DNA of 64,000 bases from Posidonia oceanica. Lineage: Eukaryota; Streptophyta; Magnoliopsida; Alismatales; Posidoniaceae. This document shows positions 11,765-22,080 of the stretch, one piece after another (positions within the stretch are counted from its first letter, which is position 1; each line of letters begins with the position of its first letter). Made by a program: the position numbers and the translations under genes. The stretch lies in the NCBI GenBank assembly GCA_037176725.1, contig JAZBRS010000049.1:36758001-36822000 (forward strand), in the 5' to 3' direction. The notes beneath the pieces were generated by a model, which was not told where the DNA came from, did not search any database, and saw only the letters and a list, made by a program, of their open reading frames with translations.

Positions 11765-12640
11765 AAAAAAAAATAGAAAGAAAGGAAGAAAGGAAGGAAA
11801 GGGAAGAGGAAGAGAAAGAAGAAAGAAATAAAATTGATAAAAATAAAATAAAAATAGAAAAAGTTAGTAGAATGATTGTGTTTTAAGTTAGGACTTTGAT
11901 TAAGTTTTTAATGATTGTTTTTGATTAGTTAATTAGGTTTAAAGGGATTTAGTTTTGATTAGGGTTTTTAGGGTTTTCTTTGTTTTTGATTTTGATTAAA
12001 TGTTTGTTAAGTCTTTTAAGTTGTTTTTTAATTATGTTTTTCATGTTAAGTACTTGGGATGCTAATTAGGATTTTTTAGAGTTTGTTTTTAAATTAATTA
12101 GGATGAGCTTTAGGTTTTTGGATTTTAGTCCTTTTTTCTTAAGTCTTTTTTGATTTGTTTTTTATTTTGTTTGTTAAGTTCTTTTAATATATTTTTTTTA
12201 GTTAAGTTTTTAATTAAGTGTTTTTAAATTCTGATTGTTTGTTTTTATTTTTAATTAAGTTTTTGAATTGTTCTTTTTAGATTTGTTAAGTTAGGTTTCT
12301 CTTTTTCTTAATTAGTTGCCTTGGCATTTTTTAATTGTTTTCTTTTATTTTTAGGAATTGTTTTTGATTATTTTTTAGTTGGGTTTTTACTTTTGTTTTT
12401 TTTTTGTTACATTTTAGTTTTTTCTTGATTTTACAGCATTTTGTTTTTGTTTGTTTTGCATTTTTAAGTTGCACTCTGAGTTTTCCATTTTAGTTAGATT
12501 TAGTTAGGCTTTTGCTTTTTTAATTGTTTGTTTAGGTTTTTAATTATTTATTTTAGGATTTTAGTTTGCTTTCCTTCTGTTTTAGTGTTTTTGAAAGTTT
12601 TTAAGGGTTTTTTAAGGATTTAGTAAGAGAAAGGAAAAGG
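11765..12640 (-). other. Strand-asymmetric low-complexity tract in LTR-A
   Basis: Almost no C on the plus strand (two or three per 60 bases at 11881-12060), built of TTAATTAGG, TTTTTAGTT words. LTR-3 (32690-33420) and LTR-4 (49640-50400) have the same composition on their sense strand, where G is the missing base. No gene. Confidence 0.7.
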
Positions 12641-13312
12641 AAATTAAAAGGAAGAAGAAAAGGGAGAAATGGAGGAATAAATAGGAAAGAGAGGAGTTGA
12701 AAGAAAATAATTTTTTGAAGGTCAGAGAAAATGTTAAAAATAAGATAAAAATAGGAATAAGATTGAGAAGAGATAGAAGCACAAGGGAGGCCCACGGCCA
12801 GGCAAGAAAAAAGGAGAGAAGGGGGTGAAAAGAAGGAAGATAATCTGGAGAGAGAGAGAGGAGAGAGAAAAGAATAATCCAAGAGAGAGAAAAGGATAAT
12901 TTGGGTAAATGGAGGGTTTAGAGGTTTTGAAAAGGGGTGAAAATTAGGGAGTGTGTAGCCTAGGGTCTCTAGTATTGGACCTAGGGCTTTGGTTTAGTTT
13001 TGGGAAGGCTTTAGAAGGGTTTTGAGGTGTAGAAAGAGGGTAGTTTTACCTAGGTTTTCTAGGGTTTTTGGGAGTGGTTTTGGGTTGAAAGTTTCTAAGT
13101 GTTTGGGTAGGTTTGCTTAGTTGGGAATGGTGAGTTTTCCTATGGTTTTTGGGTAAGTTTTGGGTTAGGGAAAGGGGTGTAATCTTAGGTCAAGTTAAGG
13201 CTTGTTTTGAAGGGTAGGATGAAAAGGAAGGTGTAGGTTTGACCTAGATTTGGATCCAGAAGTCACCAGAAGATTCCAATTGATTCAAGCCTGTCAAAAT
13301 GGGGTGTCAACA

Positions 13313-13317
13313 CTAGC
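13313..13317. other. Candidate 5-bp target duplication of element 1
   Basis: CTAGC directly abuts the outer end of LTR-A. Ty3/gypsy integrases make 5-bp duplications. The partner copy is outside the window, so this is unverified. Confidence 0.4.
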
Positions 13318-16300
13318 AATGCCCAAATGGATGCATGGGACCATGTGCAAAATGTTCCTAGGGTGTGCAAAGCTAAGCTAATGCATGCAAGAATGCTAAT
13401 GCGATGATGCATGGGCTGAATGCAATGCTAACAGCAAGATATGCATGCAAAAATGCAAGAAAGGACCTAAATGCAATTTTAAAAATGCATGGGACTTAAG
13501 TGCAATGCATGGAAAGCAAACAAGCATGCAAAAACTAAAAGCAAGGACTGACATGCAATTTCAGAAAAACAGTGGGCTTTAATGCAATGCAATATGGTTA
13601 AAAATGCCATTTAAATGAAATCAATTGATGCAAGGACTTAAGTGCAATTATTAAAAAGCTCTGGATGCAACTGAAATGAAAAAATGCAAAAAAACAGAAG
13701 ACATGCATGCTGTGCTTGGACCTATGTGCAAATAAAATAAGTTGCAGGGGTTTTATGCAATGCAAACAAGTTCAAAAAGACTACTACTTCACAACAGATG
13801 GACTTAAATGCAATTTTGCAAACATGCAGATGTTTAATGCAATGCAATATGATTTTTAAATGCATTTAAATGATTTTTAAACCATGCAGATGGACTGATA
13901 TGCAAATAAACATATTTTTTGGGTTTTTTAGCAATGCAATATAGTTTAAATGCTAATTAAATGAAAATGCAAACCAACAGAGGACTTATATGCAAACAAC
14001 GCAATATGATAAAATAGCAGATTAAATGCATGATTTGCAATTAACAGGACCTAGATGTAATTAAAGTATTTTTCAGATTTTTTAATGCAATGCAATATGG
14101 TAAACATGGCATTTAAATGATGTTAATACATGCTCTGGGCTAAAATGCAATAAAAACAAAACAGAGGATAAAAAATGCAATGCAAATTGGCAAATATGCA
14201 ATTTAAATGATTCTAATAACATGCACAGGACCCATATGCAAATAGAACAAAATGCATGATTTAAAATGCAATGTCATATGGTAAAAAAGCAAATTAAATG
14301 CAATCCTAAACAGGCAGAGGACCTATGTGCAAATAAAACATAATGCAGAATAACTGATGCAATGTAATATGGTAAAATTTACATTTAAATGAAATGCATG
14401 AACTGCAGATGGACTCACTTGCAAATTTAACAAAATAGAAGATTTAAATACAATGCAATAAGATTTAAATGCACATTAAATGATTTTCAAACCAAATGCA
14501 GGACTGAAATGCAATTTAAACAAATAAGAGGGCTAAAATGCAATGCATGCATTAAACTAAAGATTCAGATGCATTTAAAAACTATACGAAGGACCTACAT
14601 GCAAATATTTAAAAACTAAGAACTTTACAGTAATGCATGCATGCAAACCATATGGATTTTTTAAAAAGCAGAAAAAATAATTGAACAGTGCTTCCTCCCC
14701 GTGCGAACTGGCTGCGAGCTGTTGGAGGCGCGGACTGCCTTCGGCGACGGTGGGGGAGGCCTAAGGATGGTCCGGCGAGGCTGTGCAAGCGGGAGGGAGG
14801 GCAGTTGCATGTGCTGTGTTGCTGCTTTGCTGAAGAGAAGTTGTAGATCGCCGGAGCTGGAGAAGAAGGCTGACAGAGGTCACGACCGGCGCTGGAACGG
14901 AGCTCTGATGCTGCGGAGAGAAAGAGGAGAGGAGGAGAGACCGGAGGGAGGTCCCTGACTGCGCTCGGAGGCCAAGTGGCCTCGCACAGCGGTAGGACCA
15001 TCTCCAGAAGGGCAGGAAGGCCGGCGCGAGGTCGCTACAGCGATCCAGAGGTTCCACGGCCCGGGAGAGGGGCCTGGAAGCAAGAGAGGAGGGTCCTGAA
15101 GGTGAGGGGAGCCTCACCCAGGCGCGACGCTGCCCAAGACGTGCCACCGACGTCGGACTGGAGAGAGCGGAGGAGCTGCGAGCCGAGGAGACGCTGGAGG
15201 CGGCGCAGGAGGCTCGGCGGGACTCGGACGAGATGCTGGACGTCCGGAGAAGGTTGCAGGCTAATCTAGAGGACTGGAGCTGCTGCATCGCGATGAAACG
15301 CAGCTTCTAAAGGCGAGTCGTCGCCGGAGAAGACGACGAAGACGGCGGAGGGAACCTAGGTCTCTAGGCCTCTAACCCTATGCCTAAATAGCTAGTAAGC
15401 AGCATAGACATGCATGGAGTTAGGGTAGGATGGCAGTTAGCTTCGAAGCGAGCTGGAGAGTCCCAACGACGTCGGGTTCGGTTGCTGTCACCGGCGGAGG
15501 TTGCTGCGGAGCTGGGTGGAGCGAAAGCATCGCGCGGCAATCGGAGTCCACTCTAGGTGCTACAAGGAAGCTTCTGGAACGCTCGGCGGTGAGCTGCGGT
15601 GCCCGGAGCTCAGATTGGAATTTTTGGGTGGAGCTACTGTGGATTTCAGCTCGATTGGTGCTGGTGGCTCTTTGGGGCTCACGGGTGGTTGCTCTGGGTT
15701 GGTGGGGATCTGGTGAGTGTGGAAGAGGGGTTTGGATGGGGTGATTTGGTGTATGAAGTGTGGTGGAGTCTTGGGTTGCTTCTGGACAGAGGTGGTGCGA
15801 AGGTGTTTGCGGTGGGGGAATTGGTCTCTGGGGCGTGTGGGAGTGATCGGGGAATTAGGTGAGGAAGCTGGGGGTGCGGTGAGTGGATTGGAGGAGTTTG
15901 GATGGATTCTGGATGCTGTGTGCGGGTGTGGGAAGCTTGGAGTTGCAGGTGGAAGCTAATGGCGCTCTCTGGTTTTTTTGCTTGCACAGGTGTGATGAAT
16001 CGTGGAGGAAGAAGATGGAGTGGTTTTGTTTGGAGGAGAGCACTCGATTGAGGCTGGCAGAGGGCATGGGTTGTTGGGCAATTGGCAGGGATCAACTGGC
16101 AATGCGGAGGGATGGCAGGTCTTGGTAGTGACTGGGTGAGGCCGACGGGTAGGTGGCTCTGTGAGGCTGGCATCGCCGAAAGGTGGAGTGGAAGCAGGAG
16201 GAGTGTGCGGCGGCGAGGCTGTGCTGTGAATGCTCATGAGTGCAGAGGAAGCGTGTTGACTAGAATTGATCAGCAAGGGAAAGAGGAGAAGGCGGTGAGG

Positions 16301-16579
16301 GCTTAGGTCATGGGCTGCAGGCCGGGCCGAGGGAGAAGAGAAGGAAGGTCTGGGTCGGGGTTTTGCTGCTGAGAGGGGCTAAGGTCGTGAGGATGCAAAG
16401 GAGATGCTTCGGGAGAAGGAGGAAGGAGAGGAGGAAGGGTGAAGGCCAGGCCCGTGCACGAGAAGGAAAAAAGAAAAAGAAAAAGAAAGAAGGAAGGTGG
16501 AGGGCTTTGGGCAAAAACGGGCTGGGCCCAGGCAGAGAAAAAGAAAAAGAAAATCGAAAGGTCTAGTGGGCTGGGTTAA

Positions 16580-17105
16580 AAGGAAAGAAGAAAAGAAAGA
16601 AAGAAAGAAAGAAAGAAAGAAGGAAAGAGAGAAAGAGAAAAGAGAAATAAAAATCTAATAAGATGGAATAAAATAAAATAAAATAAAAATAAGAATAAAA
16701 TAGAAGACAGAAAGGTAAAGAAGTGAGGAAATCGGCTTTGATGTTGGGTGAGGAATAAAAGGGGAGGAAAAAGAAATGAGAAGATAGGAAAGAAAGAAAG
16801 AAAGAAGAAAGGAGGAAAGAGAGAGAAAGAGGAAATTAAAAATCAAATAAAATGGAATAAAATAAAATAGAAATAGAAATAAAATAGAAGGAAGGAAGAG
16901 AAAGAAGTGAGGAAATGGGCTTTGGCGTTGGGTGAGGAATAAAAGGGGAGAAAAAAGAAATGGGAAGATAGGAAAGGAAAAAAGAAAGAAGAAAGGAGGA
17001 AAGAATGGGGAAGAGGAAATAAAAATCAAATAAAATGAGATAAAATAAAAATAAAAATAGAAATAAAATAGCAGGAAGGAAGGAAAAGAAGTGAGGAGGA
17101 GCATG
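16580..17105. repeat. GAAA microsatellite and three ~187-bp tandem repeats in LTR-C
   Basis: GAAA/GAAG-rich run at 16580-16640, then three copies starting near 16646, 16833 and 17017, each opening with AAATAAAAATC-like text and containing GAAGTGAGGA and (in the first two) GGGTGAGGAATAAAAGGGG. Purine-rich on the plus strand throughout. Confidence 0.75.
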
Positions 17106-17483
17106 AGTGGGCTGGGCCCACTAGGGAGTAAGAAAAGAAGGGGAAAGAGAGAGAGGGTAAAGAGGAGAGAGAAAAGGATAATCAGGAGAGAGAAAAAGAT
17201 AATGGCTTGGGTTTGGACTTGCATGGGAGTGTCCTGTGCTAACCTAGGGTTTAATTGCTGACCTAGGTTTTAAGAGATGCTAACCTAGAATTTTCTAGGA
17301 TTGTAGGAGGGCATTACCTAGAGTTTTTCTAGGGTTTTTGAGAGTGCAGACCTAGAGTTTATCTAGGGTTTTTGGGAGTACAGACCTAGAGTTTATCTAG
17401 GGTTTTTGAGTGTGGTTTTCGAGGTCAAAAAATGGGTTTCAATGAGAACCACCAAATTGGCAAGCCAAAATGGGGTGTCTACT

Positions 17484-17488
17484 GCAGC
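17484..17488. other. GCAGC at the LTR-C / integrase boundary
   Basis: The 5 bp after LTR-C are GCAGC. The 5 bp before LTR-B (25498-25502) are also GCAGC, and the coding sequences on the far sides join in frame across one GCAGC. This looks like a target duplication, although the two LTRs are in the reverse order along the window and differ in sequence. Confidence 0.6.
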
Positions 17489-18539
17489 CTACGTATTGCA
17501 TGAGCATAGAGGAGGCAGATCCAACAGAAGAGCAGCCTTGGTACCATGATATCAAGACCTTCCCGGAGTCTGGCAGCCACCCGCCTGGCACCTCAGCAGC
17601 AGATAAAAGAACTTTGGTGCGTCTAGCGTCGAAGTATGTGTTAGGAGCAGGGCAGCTATACAGAAGATCATACAGTCAGATGCTCCTGCGCTGTTTGGGC
17701 AAACCAGAGGCCGACACTCTAATGCTCCAAGTTCATTCAAGGACTTGTGGCCCGCATATGAATGGCGTGTTGCTGGCCAAGAAGATCATGCTCCAAGGCT
17801 ACTTCTGGTCAACCATGGAAGCAGACTGCTGCCAATTTGTTGTGCATAGATGCCACAACTGTCAGATCCATGGTAATCTCATACACGCTCCCCCGCAGCA
17901 ACTGCACAGCATGTCCTCACCATGACCCTTCTCCACCTGGGGGATTGATGTCATCGGCGCTATACACCCTGCTGCTTCGAATGGTCATCGCTTTATCCTG
18001 GTAGCGATAGACTACTTCACTAAGTGGGTGGAAGCAACCTCCTACAAAGCAGTCACAGCCGTGGCGACAGAGAAGTTTATCAGAAACAACATCGTCGCCC
18101 AGTATGGGGTCCCGCATGCAATCATCTCTGACAATGGCTTGAACTTCATTGCAAAGAGGATCGAGGAGTACCTGCAGAACCTCAAGATCAAGCATCACAA
18201 ATCCTCGCCCTATCAGCTGCAGATGAATGGAGCAGTGGAGTCTGCCAACAAAAACATTGTGAAAAAAAATGAAAAAGATGGCAAAAACCCACAAAGACAG
18301 GCATGACACGCTTCCGTACACACTCTGGGCGTACAGGACATCAGTGCGGACCTTGGCAGGAGCCACCCCGTACACACTGGTGTACGGCATGGAGGCAGTG
18401 CTACCCGTCGAAGTAGAGATCCCTTCATTGCGGGTCCTACGGGAAGCTGAGCTGGAAGAAGCAGAGTGGGTTGAGGACCGCTGTGTCTAGCTCAACCTGA
18501 TTGACAAGTGCAGATTGCAAGCAATGCACAACGCTCACC
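17484..18539 (+). pseudogene. pol: Integrase of element H, plus strand, broken
   Basis: Begins at a CMSIEEADP block that follows RNase H in intact copies. HHCC zinc domain residues are visible (VHSRTCGPH then CC…CHNC), followed by the catalytic core: Asp in GIDVIG, Asp in ISDNG, Glu in GAVES. Lesions: TGA at 17923-17925 (TGG in other copies), a 3-base insertion in the zinc loop, a +1 frameshift in an A-run near 18262, and a TAG at 18488-18490. The sequence stops matching integrase after about 18539, where the minus-strand element M begins. Its N-terminal partner is at 24879-25502. Confidence 0.88.
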
Positions 18540-18838
18540 ACCTGAGGACCGATGCATGCATGTGATGCGAAATGCGACCCTGCTGGGGGAAAACATGCGG
18601 CGATTGCGTGCATGATGATATGCTGCTATCCAACATGTGATGCTGGTACTGCTGCCTAACATGCAGTGCTGATGCAATGAATAATGAGTTGACGGACTCA
18701 TTGCCGGATAGTTAGGGCTATCAGCCCAAGGAGTTGACGGACTCACCACCGGATAGTTAGGGCTATCAGCCCAAGGAAAGGGACGCCAGACAGGGTGACG
18801 GTTGTCGACCGAGCAGTTTGGGCTGCCAGCCCGGGAGA

Positions 18839-18920
18839 AGATACCAAGGGCGGCAAAAAAGATGCCCCTGGTATCAGGGATGATACCAGGGGACAGCTGA
18901 AGCGCCCATGGCATCGAAAG
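18839..18920. repeat. Left copy of a ~75-bp repeat flanking the hairpin array
   Basis: Contains ATACCA…TGGTATC and GATACCAGGGG with a run of A between. The right copy is at 19976-20056. Each copy can fold through its ATACCA/TGGTAT arms. Confidence 0.75.
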
Positions 18921-18924
18921 AAGC

Positions 18925-19960
18925 GTTGATCCTCGCACGAGGATACAGGGAAGGACTCCGAGCATACGGGGTCCAAGAAGAGCTTGTCCTTGCCCGAGGA
19001 AGCAAACACGGCCTTCGTGCGAATGGAACCAGGAAAGACTTGTCCTCGCCCGAGGAAGCAAGTGGGGGGTTCTACGCAGACGGAAACCGAGAGGCTTGTC
19101 CTCGCACGAGGAAGCAAGCGGGCCTAATCCTCGCCTGATGAAACAGACGGGAGACTTCGTCCGGTCGGAGCGAAGCCACCGAAGGGTGCTTGTCCTCGCC
19201 TGAGGAAGCAAGCGGCGCCTGATCCTCGTCCGAGGAAACAGATAGGAGACTTCGTTCGCCCGGAGCGAAGTCGCCGAAGGGGGCTCGTCCTCATCCGAGG
19301 AAGCCAGCAGGCCTGACCTCGCTGGAGGAAACAGGCAAGCAGGACTCCGTCCGCCTAGAGCGGAGCCGCAGGAGGGGCTTGTCCTCGCTTGAGGAAGCAA
19401 GCGGGGCCTGATCCTCGCCTGAGGAAACAGACAGGAGACTTCGTCCACCTGGAGCGAAGTCATCGAAGGGGGCTCGTCCTCGACCAAGGAAGCGAGCCGG
19501 CCTGACCTCGCCGGAGGAAACAGGCAAGCGGGACTCCGTCCGCCCGAAGCAGAGCCGTAGGAGGGGCCTGTCCTCGCCTGAGGAAGCAAGCGGGGCCTGA
19601 TCCTTGCCTGAGGAAATAGACAGGAGACTTCGTCTGCCTGGAGCGAAGTCGCCGAAGGGGGCTCGTCCTCGGCCGAGGAAGCGAGCGGGGCACGCATTAG
19701 CTTGTCCTCGGTCGAGGAACAAGCGGGCCTGATTCTCGCCTGAGGAAACAGGGAAACTCCATCCGCTCAGGGCTGCGCAAGCGCTTGTCCTCGCATGAGG
19801 AAACAAGCAGGGTCTGATCCTCGCTTGAGGAAACAGACAGGGGCTCTATCCGCACGGAGCCCAGCAAAGCTTGTCCTCGCCTGAGGAAACAAGCAAGCTT
19901 GACTTCGCACGAGGAAACTGGCAGAGGACTTCGTCTGCACAGAGCGAAGTAGTGCAAGGA
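18925..19960. repeat. Tandem array of about 22 TCCTCG/CGAGGA hairpins plus ACTTCG/CGAAGT hairpins
   Basis: Complex units of about 175 bp. Type 1 hairpin: inner arms TCCTC/GAGGA with a short loop, outer arms varying together: GCTTG/CAAGC (e.g. 19188-19213), GGCTCG/CGAGCC (19471-19498), GCCTG/CAGGC (19312-19337), GTCTG/CAGAC (19812-19838). Type 2 hairpin: ACTTCG/CGAAGT (19625-19650), ACTCCG/CGGAG (19343-19366), GGGCTC/GAGCCC (19840-19862). Arms on both sides change in a compensated way, so base pairing is kept while sequence drifts. Long ORFs across it are by-products of the repeat. Confidence 0.8.
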
Positions 19961-19975
19961 GAAAGGAAGGAGGAG

Positions 19976-20056
19976 CGATACCAGAGGGCAGCAAAAAATG
20001 ATGCTCCTGGTATCAGGGATGATACCAGGGGTAGCCGAAGCGTCCCTGGCATCGAG
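19976..20056. repeat. Right copy of the ~75-bp flanking repeat
   Basis: Matches 18839-18920 with several changes: GATACCA…CTGGTATC, then GATACCAGGGG and a GGCATCGA segment. Brackets the hairpin array. Confidence 0.75.
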
Positions 20057-20230
20057 AAAGCGAGGCAATGTAGACAAAACTGACGTGTTTGCCAAACGAG
20101 TAGTTAGGGATACTAGCCCGGAGTGATCCGGGCGAGCGATTGCGGTGTTGCTTGCTTGGAGGCATCTGTCTGCATGGGGTTCTTGCATGCATGTTGATTA
20201 CAGGGCGGAACTACTGCAACTCCCTTGCTG

Positions 20231-20465
20231 AGAGTCTTGATTGCATGGTGCTTGCGGGGGAACCTTGCTCTAGCTCCGTGCTACGGGTTCTGATTGCATG
20301 GTGCTTGCGGGGGAACCTTGCTCTAGCTCCCTACTGTGAGTCCTGATTGCATGGTGCTTGCGGGGGAACCTTGCTCTAGCCCCTTGCTGCGAGTCCTGAT
20401 TGCATGGTGCTTGCGGGGGAACCTTGCTCTAGCTCTCTACTGCGAGTCCTGATTGCATGGTGCCA
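20231..20465. repeat. 57-bp tandem array, about four copies
   Basis: Units share TGATTGCATGGTGCTTGCGG and GGAACCTTGCTCTAGC; starts near 20237, 20290, 20344 and 20397, with a partial fifth at 20450. Confidence 0.85.
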
Positions 20466-20664
20466 ACTCTCTGAAGTGCCCGGTGCACGTCCTGTAGCAT
20501 CCTGGTAGGAACAAGTATGCATGTGACTGGGCATGTAACACAAACAAATGGCGTGAAACGTCTTTGTATTGATGGAATCTCTGGTTACACGCCTATGCTA
20601 GGCAAAAGGAAATTACAGCATGCTTCAAAAAGGAACTACACAAGCAAGCAACCGCACGGATGCT

Positions 20665-21867
20665 CTAGTTGAGTCGAGCCTTCTTTCCTTTCCTGGAGTC
20701 AGGGAACAGAGGGGCACCAGGCGGGATCTCGTTGATAGGCCAGAGTTCTTGCACCTCAGTCACATACTCAGGAGTGCATCCGGAGCCTTTCACTACTGCT
20801 ATGTCTGTTGACTTCACGCCGAGCTGCATCAAGTCCGCTAGCTTTACTATAGCTACTGTTGAGTTGAAGGGATAGGGCTGCAGGAGGCGGGGCGCTGTGC
20901 TGTCAACAAAGGCGCCTTATCGGAAGCCAAACTACCACATGACCCGAATAGGGTGGTATTCCATACCTCCGGCGAAACCAGGCAACACCACGAGTAGCAT
21001 GTCGCGGGCATCGAAGAAGACAGTCAATGGTTCAGCTGCGATTGGGGTGATTCGCCAGGTTACTGCATCATCTGTCAGCTTAGATAGCTTCTGATACTCT
21101 TCTGGGACGCTTTTGAGGGTCCTTGCATGGCCGCTGCTGTAGTATGTCTCAATGGTGTGCCTCTGAGGGCACAGGATGTCCATCTCCAGGTGTGTGGCTA
21201 ACCAAATCTCCATAAGTACTCCTTAGCCGTAGAAGTGGCGGCAGCGGTGCGAGACGCGATCCAGTGCATGGTAGGTCTCTGCTAGGACAACCGGTGCAAG
21301 GTCAAGCTGCCTGGTTGTCACGGCGAGTGCGATCTTGGCGACCTCGATTGCAACTGTCATCCAGCCAAGGCTGAAGATTAGCTCGCCGAGGAAGCAGGTG
21401 ACAAAGCTCCGAAGCCACAACTCGTCTCCCAGTTTGGCGTGCTTGTTTGCAGCTTCGTCGAAATATGCTAAGAGAAGCATAGGCTCAGGCCCACTATTGC
21501 AGATTAATCTTTGCTGGCATTCTACTGTGGTAAGCCCAGTCAGCTTGCTCAGAGCTGCTGCATAGCCGTCACGCCTCATGAACATAGTCGGTCCCATGAT
21601 CTTGGAGAAGCTGCAGATCAGACATGTTTCCTCCAACGTGGGCGTTAGCTCTGTTCTCCCGAAGCAGAAGACATGATATGTTGGTTTCCGAAACCATGCT
21701 GCAGCGTAGAGGAGATGCCGGCTTAGTTCGACATCAGTCGCTTTCAGAAGCTTGGATGGAATACCCCATGTGCGCAGCTTCTCTCGGTCAACTTCAGTGA
21801 GCTTGCGAACCCACTCGCACAAGGCCTCAGAGCAGTGCATGGGGGTTACAAGAGTAGGATAACCCAT
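20665..21867 (-). pseudogene. Cargo ORF of element M: plant-mobile-domain (PMD/DUF7745-like) protein, 400 codons with three stops
   Basis: From ATG at 21867 (MGYPTL) to TAG at 20667-20665 the frame is continuous over 401 codons apart from TAA at 21225-21223, TAG at 20934-20932 and a TAA about five codons later. The sequence resembles the plant mobile domain / DUF7745 families found in plant transposons: FGRTELTPTLEE near residue 70, FLGELIF, DLAPVVLAETYHALDR, then a W-rich segment. It lies after integrase in the sense direction, as in element 3 (48067-48926), and the two copies are about two-thirds identical by eye. No gag-pol function is implied; PMD proteins act in the nucleus in genes such as MAIN/MAIL1. 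The exact family needs a profile search. Confidence 0.75.
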
Positions 21868-21894
21868 TGCGCCAAGGGTGCAGACAACTAGTGC

Positions 21895-22080
21895 AAGGCT
21901 TCAGGTGTAGGGCTTCAGGTGCAACACTTCAGGTGCAAGGCTTCAGGTGTAGGGTTTCAGGTGTAGGGCTTCAAGTGTAAGGCCTCAGGTGCAAGGCTTC
22001 AGGTGCAAGGCTTCAGGTGCAGGGCTTCAGGTGCAAGGCCTTAGGTGTAAGGCTTCAGGCGCAAGGCCTCAGGTACCTGT
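21895..22080. repeat. 16-bp tandem repeat just upstream of the cargo ORF of element M
   Basis: About a dozen imperfect copies of GGCTTCAGGTGCAAGG / GGCTTCAGGTGTAGGG. It ends about 30 bp before the ATG of the cargo ORF (minus strand), so it would be 5' UTR of that ORF. Not seen upstream of the element 3 copy. Confidence 0.85.

Larger units (their letters stand above)
1..13312 (-). mobile_element. Element 1: Ty3/gypsy Tat-lineage retrotransposon, partial, internally deleted
   Basis: On the minus strand the order is 5' LTR (7428-13312), PBS, leader, gag, protease, linker, then an integrase fragment reaching position 1; the 3' LTR lies outside the window. The LTR starts TGTTGACACC and ends ACTACA, with TG/CA ends. 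RT, both RNase H domains and the N-terminal part of integrase are missing because of one internal deletion near 650. The reading frame stays open from 5959 to about 690 except for point stops, so the copy decayed mainly by substitution. It is inserted in another LTR (13313-17482); the expected 5-bp target duplication is CTAGC at 13313-13317, whose partner is off the left edge. The copy cannot move by itself. Confidence 0.93.
7428..13312 (-). repeat. LTR-A: 5' LTR of element 1 (5885 bp)
   Basis: Bounded by TG/CA ends: minus-strand start TGTTGACACC at 13312, end GGATTACTACA at 7428, next to a PBS. In minus-strand order it holds: a C-rich start with telomere-unlike CCTAG/CCAAAA text (13300-12900), pyrimidine-rich and nearly G-free sequence (12640-11765), a GC-rich island (about 11640-10165) ending in a hairpin (10194-10169), a tract of diverged TTGCATTT-type units (9800-9180), a CTCCCAT hairpin (9093-9076), a consensus 5' splice site (8880-8872), a 30-bp tandem array (8425-8025) and a conserved U5-side block (7790-7741). 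The same order occurs in the LTRs of elements 3 and 4. Confidence 0.92.
13313..17482 (-). repeat. LTR-C: long LTR of a separate element, split by element 1
   Basis: The right end (…GGGGTGTCTAC at 17482) is the 5' start of a minus-strand LTR of the TGTAGACACC type; the remainder lies beyond element 1, off the left edge. It is followed at once by integrase-coding sequence with a GCAGC at the boundary. Content in plus coordinates: ATGCAAT-type repeats (13400-14640), a GC-rich island (14690-16390), GAAA-rich microsatellite (16580-16640), a three-copy repeat of about 187 bp (16640-17105), and a 47-bp repeat of CCTAGAGTTTATCTAGGG type (17270-17410). No coding sequence supported. Internal region of its element not seen. 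Confidence 0.8.
18540..20664 (-). other. Hypervariable 3' region of element M
   Basis: Region downstream (minus strand) of the cargo ORF of element M. The polypurine tract and LTR are missing: homology to the equivalent region of E_B (30650-30930) ends near 18545. It contains TTAGGG-loop hairpins (18690-18830), a hairpin array (18925-19960) flanked by a direct repeat, and a 57-bp tandem array (20231-20465). Tat-lineage elements are known to carry hypervariable, minisatellite-rich 3' regions. No ORF is supported. Confidence 0.75.

Noticed and set aside
18492..19697. 401-codon minus ORF across the M hairpin array
   Set aside because: By-product of the repeats; overlapping ORFs exist in other frames and nothing resembles a protein domain. 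The array is better explained as structured non-coding DNA.
20900..21100. A host gene at 20665-21867 near retrotransposons
   Set aside because: The same ORF lies at the same position and orientation in element 3, so it belongs to the element family.
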